DNA of 64,000 nt from Monosporascus cannonballus (lineage: Eukaryota > Ascomycota > Sordariomycetes > Xylariales): positions 108,237-172,236 of the forward strand of contig QJNS01000041.1 in assembly GCA_004154925.1 (NCBI GenBank). Direction: 5' to 3'. The position numbers and the translations under genes were made by a program. The notes beneath the pieces were generated by a model. It was not told the DNA's origin. It saw nothing but the letters and a program-made list of their open reading frames with translations, and made no database searches. Of the stretch, positions 1 through 9,997 are shown one piece after another. The stretch's first letter is position 1. Each line of letters begins with the position of its first letter.

Positions 1-33
1 CCCCCGCGCGAAGATAGGAAGCCTTTCGATCAC

Positions 34-214
34 CTCGAGCTTCGAGAACCTGGCCTGCTCTCTCGGTGCCATCAGGGAGAGTCAGGGTGACAATTTCATT
101 GTACCGAGGGTACTTGACATTATCCAAGATGACTAGAGGTCCGTTGACACCCCCGATGGTGTTGTACCGGATTCGAGGTACGATGGAATACGACGAGGAC
201 TCGCGTGGGTCCAT
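34..214 (-). CDS. vma-2: V-type proton ATPase subunit B, first exon (gene cut by the window edge)
   Basis: This is the 5' end of the regulatory, non-catalytic B subunit of the vacuolar H+-ATPase V1 sector, which helps bind nucleotide and drives acidification of vacuoles. Reading leftward from ATG 214-212, 60 codons give a nearly invariant N-terminus, with segments [38 protein letters not shown] and QVLEARG. I recognise this run as characteristic of fungal VMA2. After EARG the homology stops exactly at a GTGATC donor (33-28), so I place an intron there; the remaining bases to position 1 would be intronic. The family is about 500 residues long, so nearly nine tenths of the gene lies outside the window. 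The ATG at 214 is the first in frame. Identity is near certain; the donor is non-canonical at position 4 and is the weaker part of the call. Confidence 0.87.
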
Positions 215-1821
215 CGTGGTCGCTAAACGGTGGTCGACAGAGAGGATATTAACTCAGAGACTGAAGGACTACCTAGCCAGCTGCGCGTACGGGTCTGAGT
301 GTCGGGATGTGGCACTCTAGCTAGGATAGGATGCGTAGAGATATTCGGTGATGTTAGCAACTTGCCGATTGCCCTTTGAGCTCCAGCCACATGCACCCTG
401 ACGTTTGACTAGTGTCGGTGACGTTAAGCTCCTGCCAACTGGTGCAGCGCGAGCATTGACAGGGACGCCAAGTGCCCTCGGACTGTAACAGCTGCCACCT
501 CACCCCCGTCTTAATACTTATTGTAAGTACCTAATTCACCGAAACCCGAACTTCGTCAACGCTTTTGTATCCAGAATAGCGGCACCCGACGGATTCGGAC
601 AGGTTCAACTTTCATTAGGATCCCGGGCAAAGCAGACGTATCCTCCGCTCTCCGCTCCGGAGCTGGCGGCATCGCGGATATCGTTGTACCTGCAGTAACA
701 TCGCTCGCTGCATGGCTACGTACGATTCAATGACCGTTACACGGCTGTGTATGCTATGCCCCGACTGAAGTCTAGGACGGAGAGTGACTATGCATATTTT
801 GGGACCGTGCATAAAAGTGAGAAGGGGGCCGAGTCATGGCTTTCACAGCTTTCATGCAACACCCGGCCACGGGCCACACACGCGTCTCTAAGTCGTACCT
901 CCTTTTCCAGGGGAGTCTTGAGGGGCTGATGTAGATGTTCTCACCGCACGTTGCGGCTTTGCTCAATTCCACCGCCTCTCTGGACCAATCCGATGAGATC
1001 GTATGCCATAGCATGTGTGGCAGAAGCACCGCGCGGGGATGCGCCTTAATCGACATGCCGGCCTCTCCGCTTCTACCTGTATGAGCAACGAACGATGCTC
1101 GGCTTCTGTCGGGGTCCGTACTGGTGATTCACTTCGCTGCTAATCAGATACATGGTTCATTGAAGCGCAAGTGAGTGCCCGCCCAACCATGTTACAGTTG
1201 TTCCTTCCAATACGTATCCTAGGCTCTATTGAACACTTCACGCTATTTGGTCTTCATGTCCAACGACGAACCAACGGGCTTGGCACAGGGATAGGCAAAG
1301 ACGTCTCAGGAGTAAAGAAATCAGTTGAAAGCGAATATTGGATTGATATTGACGTGTAACAAGATGGGGTAGACGAGCGGGGCGCCAACAAGCACCTCCG
1401 ATGCCTTGAGTAGGCCCCCTATTCTCGATAGGTATATGTGAAATATAGGAACGGAACCACCTCAGAGAATTTCTTCCGACATCGTTCATTCTATATGCCA
1501 AAAAGGAATGCTCTAGGTGACGGTGGTCTTCCGAAGTATGGGGCAACCACGGGCAGATGGCACCTGCCCAAACCCATGGACACATTACGCTCTATTGCAC
1601 CTTCTTCGTGTATGATTCCCCTACGGATTCTGCGTGCCTAAGTGCCCATCTCTACCTGCCCTTGATTTCATCTCTTCTTCTCTCCTTCATATCATACATC
1701 CGCCCTCCACTACCAACCGCCATGGACCAAGAGGGCGGTCCTTACACCTCCGAACGAATCCTATCCCCCATCCAGCCACACACCAACAATCCAAGCCATA
1801 ACCCGAGTCCGGCCGAGCAAA
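215..1821. other. Spacer between vma-2 and the 2EXR gene
   Basis: About 1.6 kb with only short, unconvincing ORFs on both strands. It should contain the vma-2 promoter at its left end and the leader of the gene starting at 1822 at its right end. The last 200 bases are pyrimidine-rich, which is typical of a fungal core promoter or leader. I see no RNA gene or mobile element. Confidence 0.6.
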
Positions 1822-2565
1822 ATGCCTACTCACACTCAATTCCCCTTCACGAAACTCCCGAAAGAGCTGCGGCTTTGCGTTTGGGAGCACTTCGAGAGCG
1901 GATCCGGGCGTCGTCTCGTCGTCCTTGATGACAGGAGTCTCCGCATCCGCCCTACTTTCAACCTTATTTCCCCACTCTTCTCGACCACCAGTAAGCGTCG
2001 TGCTGTAGCCAAGTCAATGCACCCCGTTCGCCTGTCTGTATTCAGAGATGATGTTCTGGTGGATATTACTGGCGAAGTATATGAGAATGAGTACGACACC
2101 CGTAAGGACCTAGAGTGGAGAGCCACCGAGAAGATCGAGAACTCGTGCCAAGGGGCTCTCTACATCGACCCCAAATCCGATATCTTTGTTCTTGGCTTCG
2201 AGCGGTGGATGGTTGAGGAATACTATGAACACGAAGTCTGCGACGAGAGCCCCTTGCTTTGGGAGGTAGGAATACCAGAAGGTTGGGAGGATGCCTTCTT
2301 ATTCACTCACTATCCCTGTTTCACACAATCGTTTGCCCCACACCTATCGGGAGGGTTTGAGAACCTTATGGAGGTTGAACTCTTTTTCTGGTGCAGCCTC
2401 CCGAGCGCGTATTCCTGCTGCCATCAATGGGTCCCCGAAGGTCCCTATACAATAACGAAGTTAGGCGAACATCTGCTAGATGCCCGCGATGGTCGTACCG
2501 AGGTTGTCAAACATTGGGGATTGTCCTACAAAATATTTCCCCGAAGTCAAGTCGAGGAGAAGTAG
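1822..2565 (+). CDS. 2EXR (F-box-like) domain protein
   Basis: Single-exon ORF of 247 residues. Near the N-terminus, FPFTKLPKELRLCVWE (about residues 7-22) fits the 2EXR motif, in which a Phe and a LPxElRlxIW core resemble an F-box. 2EXR proteins are numerous in filamentous ascomycetes and their roles are mostly unknown; a link to ubiquitin ligases is only inferred from the F-box-like motif. The remainder is acidic and aromatic-rich with no other domain I recognise and no signal peptide or membrane segment. Start: the ATG at 1822 is the first in frame and places the motif where the family has it. An ATG at 1722 opens a different frame that runs to 1928 and overlaps this start. It is either an upstream ORF or the sign of a frameshift that hides an N-terminal extension. 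Confidence 0.72.
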   Translation: MPTHTQFPFTKLPKELRLCVWEHFESGSGRRLVVLDDRSLRIRPTFNLISPLFSTTSKRRAVAKSMHPVRLSVFRDDVLVDITGEVYENEYDTRKDLEWRATEKIENSCQGALYIDPKSDIFVLGFERWMVEEYYEHEVCDESPLLWEVGIPEGWEDAFLFTHYPCFTQSFAPHLSGGFENLMEVELFFWCSLPSAYSCCHQWVPEGPYTITKLGEHLLDARDGRTEVVKHWGLSYKIFPRSQVEEK

Positions 2566-3118
2566 CTATAGGTTTTGGTCGATCTGTGAGGTGACGTTAG
2601 TCGCTGGAAATGCTTTAGCGATGGTGATTACTTGGCTTGAGGACGGAAATACTTAGGACAACTTTCATCACAGCTTAACACCACTTCCAACCAGTGTGCG
2701 TAGAGCTCATAAGAAATGCACCTCGCATGATAAAATCATAGAGCCTGTTCACTAAATAGCAGTCCCGTCTTCACTATATGAATCGACCTCCCTACAAGGC
2801 CCGCATATATCCTATACCTCAGAAAGCCGCCCGTATCTACTCCCACTCTGGTTGGCCCCCGCTGAGGAGGTCTCATCTACCATAACTGAGCCTCCCGTAT
2901 TCCACGTAGCTAATGGATAACAAAAGACAAAGCAGTTGAACCGACTGGAGGCTAAACCCCGTTCCAAAAGTCCCAGTAGGTGACGGCCAACTATAAAAGC
3001 CATAGAAATTCTGAAGCATCTCAAAGTTGCTCTCCTCGGCATGGCATTTCTTTTCTCCTTTGCACACAGGAATCATCGATGTCCAATAACAATGTCGGTT
3101 GTGCGGTGTCATTCCAGC
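2566..3118. other. Convergent 3' spacer
   Basis: About 550 bases between the 3' ends of the 2EXR gene (plus) and the kinase gene (minus). It should hold both 3' untranslated regions and poly(A) sites. Nothing else recognisable. Confidence 0.6.
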
Positions 3119-4725
3119 CTAGGGTTTCAGAAAGCAGTCGTCTTTTGCATAGGGGTTGGGGAATGGTACGGGCTCGAAGAGCAGCGAGTGCATGAGCCAC
3201 TCGATGTGAATTTCCGTCTCCCGCCAGTGCACAGCGCCGGTATCGTACTGGTGGCGTCTCTCGAACCAATATTCCGCGCCCCTGGACAGGGCTTTGTCTT
3301 TGACGTACTGCAAAAGGCCCACCAGATCCGGGCGGTCCTCCTCGTCGACCGCCATGCACTCGCAGATCTTGTCTCGCAGGTCGGGGTCCAGGTACGGGAA
3401 CGGGTTCCTCCCCTCGTCGTCGGGCAGGATGGCCGACGCGTCGGTGTCGTAGTAGTATTCCTCCTCGCCGGATATCCTGGAGTAGCTTCGACTGGGACCA
3501 TCGGGGGATGCTGGATAAGTCTCCAGGAGGATGATATTTATCATGATCTGTATATCGCATTTTAGTTCGCAACCAAGGCCGTCGCGAGAGAGAATAACCT
3601 ACCTGTCCGATGTCCCGCAGATTCGTTGGCACGCCGTTCATCTCCGGGGCACTATCTCCATCAGCTCATCATGTATTCCACTTAATCCTACGGCTGCGAA
3701 TTCTTGGGTAATAAACACACCCTGAATGAGTACGGAAGCGCTTGTCTAAGCCAAAGTCTATGACCTTCAGGATGGGTGCAATAGCATGTTCCGGCTCGGT
3801 AGGAATGAAATTCCCCAGCATGACTATGGGCGGTCAGTATTTCTCTTTCTGAAGCGTGCATTGCCACTGACCGTTTTCGATGGTTAGGTCCGTATGCGTA
3901 AAGTCTCCCGGCTCTTCGTCCCGCCTAGGCTCTTCCAACACAGGCTCTCCGCCGGGATTATCAAGCCGGTTTGGCCAGGCCATGCCAACGCAGGCACGCA
4001 CAACTACGTGGAGAGGCAGTCAGCGGCGGAGTGAACGAGAAACCATTTATTAGCAACGCATTCGAAGACTTATGCGCGACCTACGGCAGAAGAAGAACCG
4101 CCAGAGCACGCGGTTTGGAATCGAGCGACAGAGCATGAGGCCCAGGTCGCGGGCCTTCCCGGCCCTGTCGATGAAGTCTGACAGGACCCCGTTCTCTATG
4201 AACTCCATGATCATGAACGGCTTCGGATACGCTATGGTGGACTGGCCGGAGGAGGCCGACCCTCCGCTCAGTATCGCGCTGAGGGGCCCGGATCCCTCGC
4301 TCCTGGAACTCTCCTCGCCGCTGCTCAGGGTCATGTCGCTAAAGGCCCCAACCAGGTCGAGCGGCACGGCCCTCTGGAGGGGGTTGTTCGATATCGTCCT
4401 CGTCTGCACGATGTGCTTCCCGCCCTGGATTTGCTGGACAGATTTTAGATCGGGATCCCGCGGAGGACGGGGCTGGAGTGGGAAGACTGCCAGCTTAGCT
4501 TACCTTCAGCCTCTCGATCTCGACTAGCAGCGCGGCGCTCTCGCCTCCTACGGCCCTTTTAATGACGAGTTTCCTCTCTTTCCCGTCCGGAAGGAACTCC
4601 TTAATGGCGGAACACAGCCCATAGCCTCCCGAGCCAGCCGCGCCTATCCATTCGAATCTAGTGGGCTCCTGGTCAAAGTAGGTCCTTATCTGTTCCCGCT
4701 TCCTGGCGTATTGGTCAGAATTCAT
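3119..4725 (-). CDS. Protein kinase-like protein, six exons, HTD instead of HRD catalytic loop
   Basis: Assembled exons are 4725-4504, 4424-4085, 4003-3872, 3823-3721, 3651-3603 and 3547-3119. All junctions are GT-AG and keep frame, giving 424 residues. Exon 1 carries a glycine-rich loop (GAAGSGGYG, about 29-37) and a candidate ATP lysine in LVIKRAV. Exon 2 carries a Ser/Glu-rich insertion and a hinge-like PFMIMEFIENG. Exon 3 ends in the catalytic loop, read across the intron as HTDLTIENV. Exon 4 has VIDFGL, the DFG metal-binding motif. Exon 6 holds a C-lobe helix, CMAVDEEDRPDLVGLL. The Lys, catalytic Asp, Asn and DFG all appear present, so activity is plausible, but the HRD arginine is replaced by Thr (a non-RD type). 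It fits the lineage-expanded kinase families of filamentous ascomycetes. Substrate and pathway are unknown. The ATG at 4725 is the only in-frame start near the loop. Confidence 0.8.
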
Positions 4726-5472
4726 ATTAAATGAGCAGCGTTCTCAAACCGCTTCAGAGCACGGCACAATAAGGCGATCATAGAGAAAGCCACATTTTTC
4801 CGTCAGGAATCGAAGGGCAACCGCCATTGTTCAACGATAGGATTACTTAGAGCCTTTGTAGAGGCTTGACTCGTTAGCACACAAAGCGCATTCCGCGTAA
4901 CAATTTACAACGAGTCCCCATTTCCGGCGTAATAATAGAAAAGGTACATGGTCCCTAGCTTAAACAAAGCCGGCTGCATGAAGGAAGCCATCGCGGGTCA
5001 CACTACACCAGACACGCACGGCTCGACTTGCCCGCAATGGCCACGTTTTCTATACTGTAACAGTAGAAGCCCCTAATGCGACTTTAGTATGCTCTGGATT
5101 CGTCCGATTTCTGCGACGATAGGGGGACGTTTTGTTTGCGTGGGTAATGTGAGAAAATAGGGGGGTGAACACTTATATGCAATAACTAGGTAGTGTACTT
5201 AATTAAAAGGCGGAGGATGCATTTACAAGGGATTAAGGCGGGGTATACGGGGCATACGAGACGAGCACGTGACATTTCGGATGACTTCATAGGTATTCGC
5301 GGCTCCCTAAGCCGCCGACCCCATGCCGGCTAAAACCCGCGCCGCCTCGCACCGTTCCGCCCCAGTGACGGCAACAAACTGCATAACAGCGCACGCAAAC
5401 CCGGCATTGGCCTCCGGGGGTCGTTACCAGCTTATCTAAACCACACCCGCGCGCGATCGCGATGAATCTAAA
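4726..5472. other. Divergent promoter region, kinase / HMG-CoA lyase
   Basis: About 750 bases between two divergent starts, so it should contain both promoters. I see no tandem repeat or RNA gene in it. Confidence 0.55.
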
Positions 5473-6760
5473 ATGGCTTCTCTACGCCCAATGATCCGCT
5501 CGGCCCGCTGGCGAGCAGCATGCCCCGCAGCTGCAGCTTCAGCTTCTCCCCTCCGACGTTTCGCGACGGCGTCGGACTTCAGAAACCCCACGGCCGCGGC
5601 TTCGCAACGACGCCCCGATAACCATGTGAGAATCGTGGAAGTCGGGCCGCGCGACGGCCTGCAGAACGAGAAGATATCCGTTCCCTTGTCCACCAAGATC
5701 GAGTTGATCGAGCGACTGGCCAAGACGGGCGTCTCTTGTATAGAGGGCGGTTCTTTCGTGTCACCGAAATGGGTACCGCAAGTACGTCTACATAGTCTCC
5801 GAATGCGGATAGATGGACGGACGGACGGACGGATTCCTATGGGGGCTGTTCTGGACTCTGACTAACAGTTTTTCAATCGGATAGATGGACAACTCGAGCG
5901 AGGTCCTTGGGCACATCCTGACGCACAAGATCTCGTCCCCGAACCCCGTCACCTACTCCTTCCTCGCGCCGAACGCGAAAGGCGCGGCCAACGCCATGGC
6001 CCTGCTGGAGAAGCACCCGGGCGCCTACCTGACGCAGGCCGAATCGCTCTTGGGGCCGTCGTCGTCGTCGTCGTCGTTATCGGAGGACGCCGGCAGCCCG
6101 GGGAAGCCGGCGCTGGAGCTGGCCGTCTTCGCGGCGGCGACGGAGAGCTTCTCGCGGCGGAACCTGAACTGCGACATCGCGACGTCGCTCGAGCGGTTCC
6201 GCGAGGTGATCCAGGGCGCGAAGCGGGCCGGGGTCCGCGCGCGCGCCTACGTCTCGGTGGTGCTGGGGTGCCCGTTCGAGGGCTACGACGTCGACCCGCA
6301 CCGCGTGGCCGAGATCGCCACCTCTCTGCTCGAGATGGGCGCCGACGAGATCTCGCTGGGCGACACCACGGGCATGGGCACCGCGCCGCGCACCCAGGAG
6401 CTGCTGCGCTGCGTCGCCGCCGCCGGCGTCCGCACCGAGGACGTCGCCATGCACTTCCACGACACGTACGGCCAGGCGCTCGTCAACACGGCCGTCGCCC
6501 TCGAGCGCGGCGTCCGCACCTTCGACAGCGCCGTCGGCGGCCTCGGCGGCTGCCCCTACAGCCCCGGCGCCACCGGCAACGTGGCCACCGAGGACATGGT
6601 GTACTTCATGGAGACCCTGGGCATGGACACGGGCATCGACCTCGACGCCATGGCGGATATCGGGAGCTGGATCACCGGGGAGCTGGGGAAGCCGCACGAT
6701 TCCGCTGTCGGGAAGGCGGTGCTGGGCGCTCGGAAGCGTGCGGAAGCTGCTTCGCCTTGA
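5473..6760 (+). CDS. Hydroxymethylglutaryl-CoA lyase, mitochondrial
   Basis: Cleaves HMG-CoA to acetyl-CoA and acetoacetate, the last step of leucine breakdown, in the mitochondrial matrix. Two exons, 5473-5781 and 5885-6760, join in phase as VPQ/MDNSSEV and give 394 residues. The first ~35 residues are rich in Arg, Ala and Ser with no acid before Asp35, as expected for a matrix presequence. The TIM-barrel core follows: [12 protein letters not shown] (catalytic Arg-Asp, ~54-65), FVSPKWVPQ, the metal-binding MHFHDTYGQ, and the C-terminal signature [20 protein letters not shown] with the catalytic Cys. An extra Ser-rich segment sits in the middle ([12 protein letters not shown]), which makes the protein longer than the ~325-residue animal enzyme. 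The C-terminus (EAASP) has no peroxisomal signal. The coding region is strongly GC-rich at third positions, which produces long antisense ORFs. Convergent with palA. Confidence 0.95.
5815..5832 (+). repeat. GGAC tetranucleotide microsatellite in the HMG-CoA lyase intron
   Basis: Four and a half copies of GGAC lie inside the 103-nt intron (5782-5884). Its length may vary between strains without affecting the protein. Confidence 0.85.
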
Positions 6761-7264
6761 GTAAAATGGCGGTTGTGTTTTATATATCTGCTTAACATTT
6801 TAACTAAGCACAATAAGGCCAGCGAGACAGTTGAACCACTGTTTCTTTCGCGGTATACGTGGCGTTGTCTGTTCTCAGCATATGATAAGTCATGTATGTA
6901 CCTATGTATCTTGTCCGTCTGATTCACGGTCCTAGGTGAGAAAACCAAGTACTCCGTACACCACACGCCATATATTGTACACTCCATGTTCTATCTATGC
7001 AGGTAACTTATCAGTGCTATGCTATCGACATGAGTCCAATCGTCATCTCGTCATATGTATGCGAACACGCGCGTATCCGCGCAAGCAAACGGCTCGCGCT
7101 CCCGGCTGTAAAAGTAGCCGAATTAACAACCTGCCTGCCCCAACCCACTAAGCAGCACCGGCCCGGGCCCTGCCTACACACTCCATTAGGACACGACACA
7201 GCCACAGTAAAATACGGCACGCGACGGATCATCCCCCGAACCTCCTGCGGGACGTATTCGCCTG
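6761..7264. other. Convergent 3' spacer, HMG-CoA lyase / palA
   Basis: About 500 bases holding two facing 3' untranslated regions. No further gene or repeat seen. Confidence 0.6.
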
Positions 7265-9997
7265 CTAGCCGAACCTGATCCCGGCGCTCGGATCCCAGGT
7301 GCCACCGCTGGGACCGCTTCTAGCGACAGTGGGGGTCTGCTTATTGACTCCGCCGGGAACGCCGGGAACGCCGGGACTCGGGGTCGCGCCGCCTATCGTC
7401 TGCTGTCCGTTGGCGCCACCAACACCGCCGCCCGGCGAGGCCGCGAACCGGATGCCCATCTCCGGATTCCACATGGTCTGCATGGGATTAGCGCGGGGCT
7501 GCTGCGGCTGCGGCTGGGCGACGGCCTCCCCAGCCCACGACTGGATTTGCGCCTGAGGGGTCTGCTGATGCTGTTGCTGCTGCGGTTGGGCCTGCGGCTG
7601 CTGCGGAGCGGCTAGACTGAGGTTCTTGAGGGGCGGCATAGAGAGCTCGTCCTCGAGGGCGCGGGCCTCGTGCCGGCGCGCAGCGGCGAAGGACCGCGCG
7701 TTGTCACGGAAGCCGCCGACGATGCGGCTGAGGTCATTGTAGAACTTGCGCCCGACCTCGACATTGCTGACGAGCTCCTTGTACTTGAGGTAGGCGTTCT
7801 CGAGACGTTGCAGCGCCTGCTCGCGCTCCCGGTTGCCCCCGCCCGCCACCCGCTTCTGCCCCTCGAACTCGCGGTGCGCCCGCGCCAGCTCGGCCGCCAG
7901 TCGCTCCTGTTCCTGCGCCTCCTTGTGCACGAGCTCGAGCTCCGGCTCGTACAAGCTGTCGAGCCGCTTCTCGAAGAAGGCCTCGAAGTGCGCTGGCACG
8001 AGGGTCGTGCCTACCGTGTTGCTGCGCTCCAGGCGCGCCGCCTCTGCGAGTATGTCGGACTTGATGTCATCGCTGCGGGCCTTCTCCCGGAGGGTATCTG
8101 CCTTCCGACGCCGGCGGCTCTCGAGACGTGTGACATCGCGATAAGCACTTCTCAGCCGATTGATAGCCGGCTTGAGGGCCTCGGGGATTTCCGTGCGCCG
8201 CGAAGATGGCACGAAGTCCATGATGCCCCTATCGGGGCCGGCAAGGACGGCAAGTATCGGTTCGATGCTGTAGAACTTTTCACGAACAACCCCGTCGCTA
8301 CTGGCGCTGTTCGCAAACCAGCCCTCGGCCTCGGCGACCTGGTTCCAAAGCTTCGCCCCTTGGCTGGGCTCGGCTCGGCTCTCTAGGCGTGTCCACCGAT
8401 CTGTCCCGAATTTCCTCCGAAGCCGCATATCTTCCTCCTCTTCTGCTTGGAGAAGCTCCCTGCCCTCTTCAAAAACGGCTATGTCAGCGGCGCGTAGCTT
8501 GTCAATATCGGCGAAACACCTCCGTAGCTTGTGTATGGCATCCGCTTGACGGATCTCTTCCGCGTGCTGTACGAGGGTGCCTGGGAGCCCCAATGGCTTC
8601 TCAAAGGCCTGTATTGACCCGGGTAGGTTGAGGGACGAGAGGATCTCGTGTATCCTCTCGTTCAGACTCTCAAGCTCGCCAATAATGTTCTGGTTGACAA
8701 GGCGGTCTCTCCTTTCTTCGTAGATAGACACGGCAATGTGGACAGAGTAGGGAACGAGCTTCGTAAAGAGAGCAGGGCCAAATTCGCCTTTCTCCCCGAG
8801 GTAGTCGAGCGGCTTTGCGACTTGGGCTGGTACCCGTGGAGCTGCCATAGTAGCCCGGTCGAGTTTCTTCAACTCAGATTTAGACGGTTCAGGGTCTGTG
8901 TTTGTCAGCCCTCCTCACTCTCCAGAAAGTCATCCGGCAAGAGGGATTTCCACATACTGAGGTAGATCTTGTCATTATCCCTCTCTGCTCGCTTGAGATC
9001 TTCTTCAACTTTCCGTTTTAGCTCATTTAAATCAGCCACTACGGCCTTGTTCAGATATCCGCCCCTGTTCTCCTTAAGCCCTTCGTTGACGCACGAGACA
9101 GCATCGCGTAATCGCGCAACCTCTTCGCCGTACTTGCGCTTCTCTAAGCAGTCGCACGCAGCCCTGTACTGAGCCGCAGCGGCGAAGTGGTGGTGCTTCG
9201 CGCTCATATGATGTATCCAGCTACTACTGATGGCCTCGGACCGCATCGCCGCCTCGCCGGCCAGGTTGTAGAAGTCCGAGACCTTGGCAGCCAGTTTCGC
9301 GATCGAGGCGTCCTTGTAGCCGTCCATAACGGCCTTGTGCCAATAACACTCCTGACCCTGCGCCAGCTGGAGCTGTATTAGGGACTCGAGGCTCTGCTCG
9401 TCCATGTCCTCGGGCGGCGTGGTCCGTAGCTCGGGTATCACTTGGGTTTTCAGGTGTTGTAGGACGCCCGCGGCCTGGCTGAAGTAACTAGCCGCCGTCT
9501 TCAGGCCGTCGGTATCGCTGCGGTTGCTGGCGATGGCTAACTGCGAGTATAAAACGGCGAGGTTATAAAGGATATTCGCAAGCTCGAACTGCAGATTGTT
9601 GTGTACTATTGGCCGTTCGGTATTGTAGCCCAACGAGGGATACCAGGTGAAGTCGGCGCCAATCTGTCACGAGCACGTACTACTGTCAGGCCCCTAAATG
9701 ACAAACACAGGATGTCTTCTTTATTTGAGAATGGGCGAGAGCATCACGCACATCGATAGGGAATTTCCCACTCATCCACACCAGATGCGCGGCATAGGCC
9801 TGCAGCTCCCTGATGCCACTCGGATGTGCCTCCCGCACGTTGACGGCGTTGCGCCTCAGGTTATCGACGGTCTCCAAGTCATGACGGAACATATCCGGGT
9901 GCTGGTCATACTTGGTCGAGATGTATTTTCGCACGGCTGACGATAGCGACAGTTGGGTTCCCTTGCGGAAAGGCACCGCGAGGATGTGAGTTGCCAT
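7265..9997 (-). CDS. palA: pH-response regulator PalA/Rim20 (BRO1-domain ESCRT adaptor)
   Basis: Adaptor of the ambient-pH (Pal/Rim) pathway. In the family, PalA binds the ESCRT-III subunit Vps32 through its BRO1 domain and YPXL-type motifs in the transcription factor PacC through its central V domain, bringing PacC to its processing protease at endosomal or cortical sites. Exons are 9997-9752, 9663-8958 and 8895-7265, with GT-AG joins in frame, giving 860 residues. The N-terminus MATHILAVPFRKG and the spliced KFPIDIGADFTWYPSLGYNT are diagnostic of the PalA BRO1 domain (about 1-380). A long, charged helical V domain follows, then a Gln/Pro/Gly-rich tail ending in WDPSAGIRFG; a similar WNPEMGIRF occurs shortly before it. 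That duplicated tail is a PalA hallmark. The ATG at 9997 matches the conserved start. The ENA ATPase, commonly an output of alkaline adaptation, lies 7 kb away. Confidence 0.95.

Noticed and set aside
6077..6697. 206-codon minus-strand frame inside HMG-CoA lyase
   Set aside because: Shadow of the GC-biased coding strand, with biased His/Arg/Ala composition and no recognisable family.
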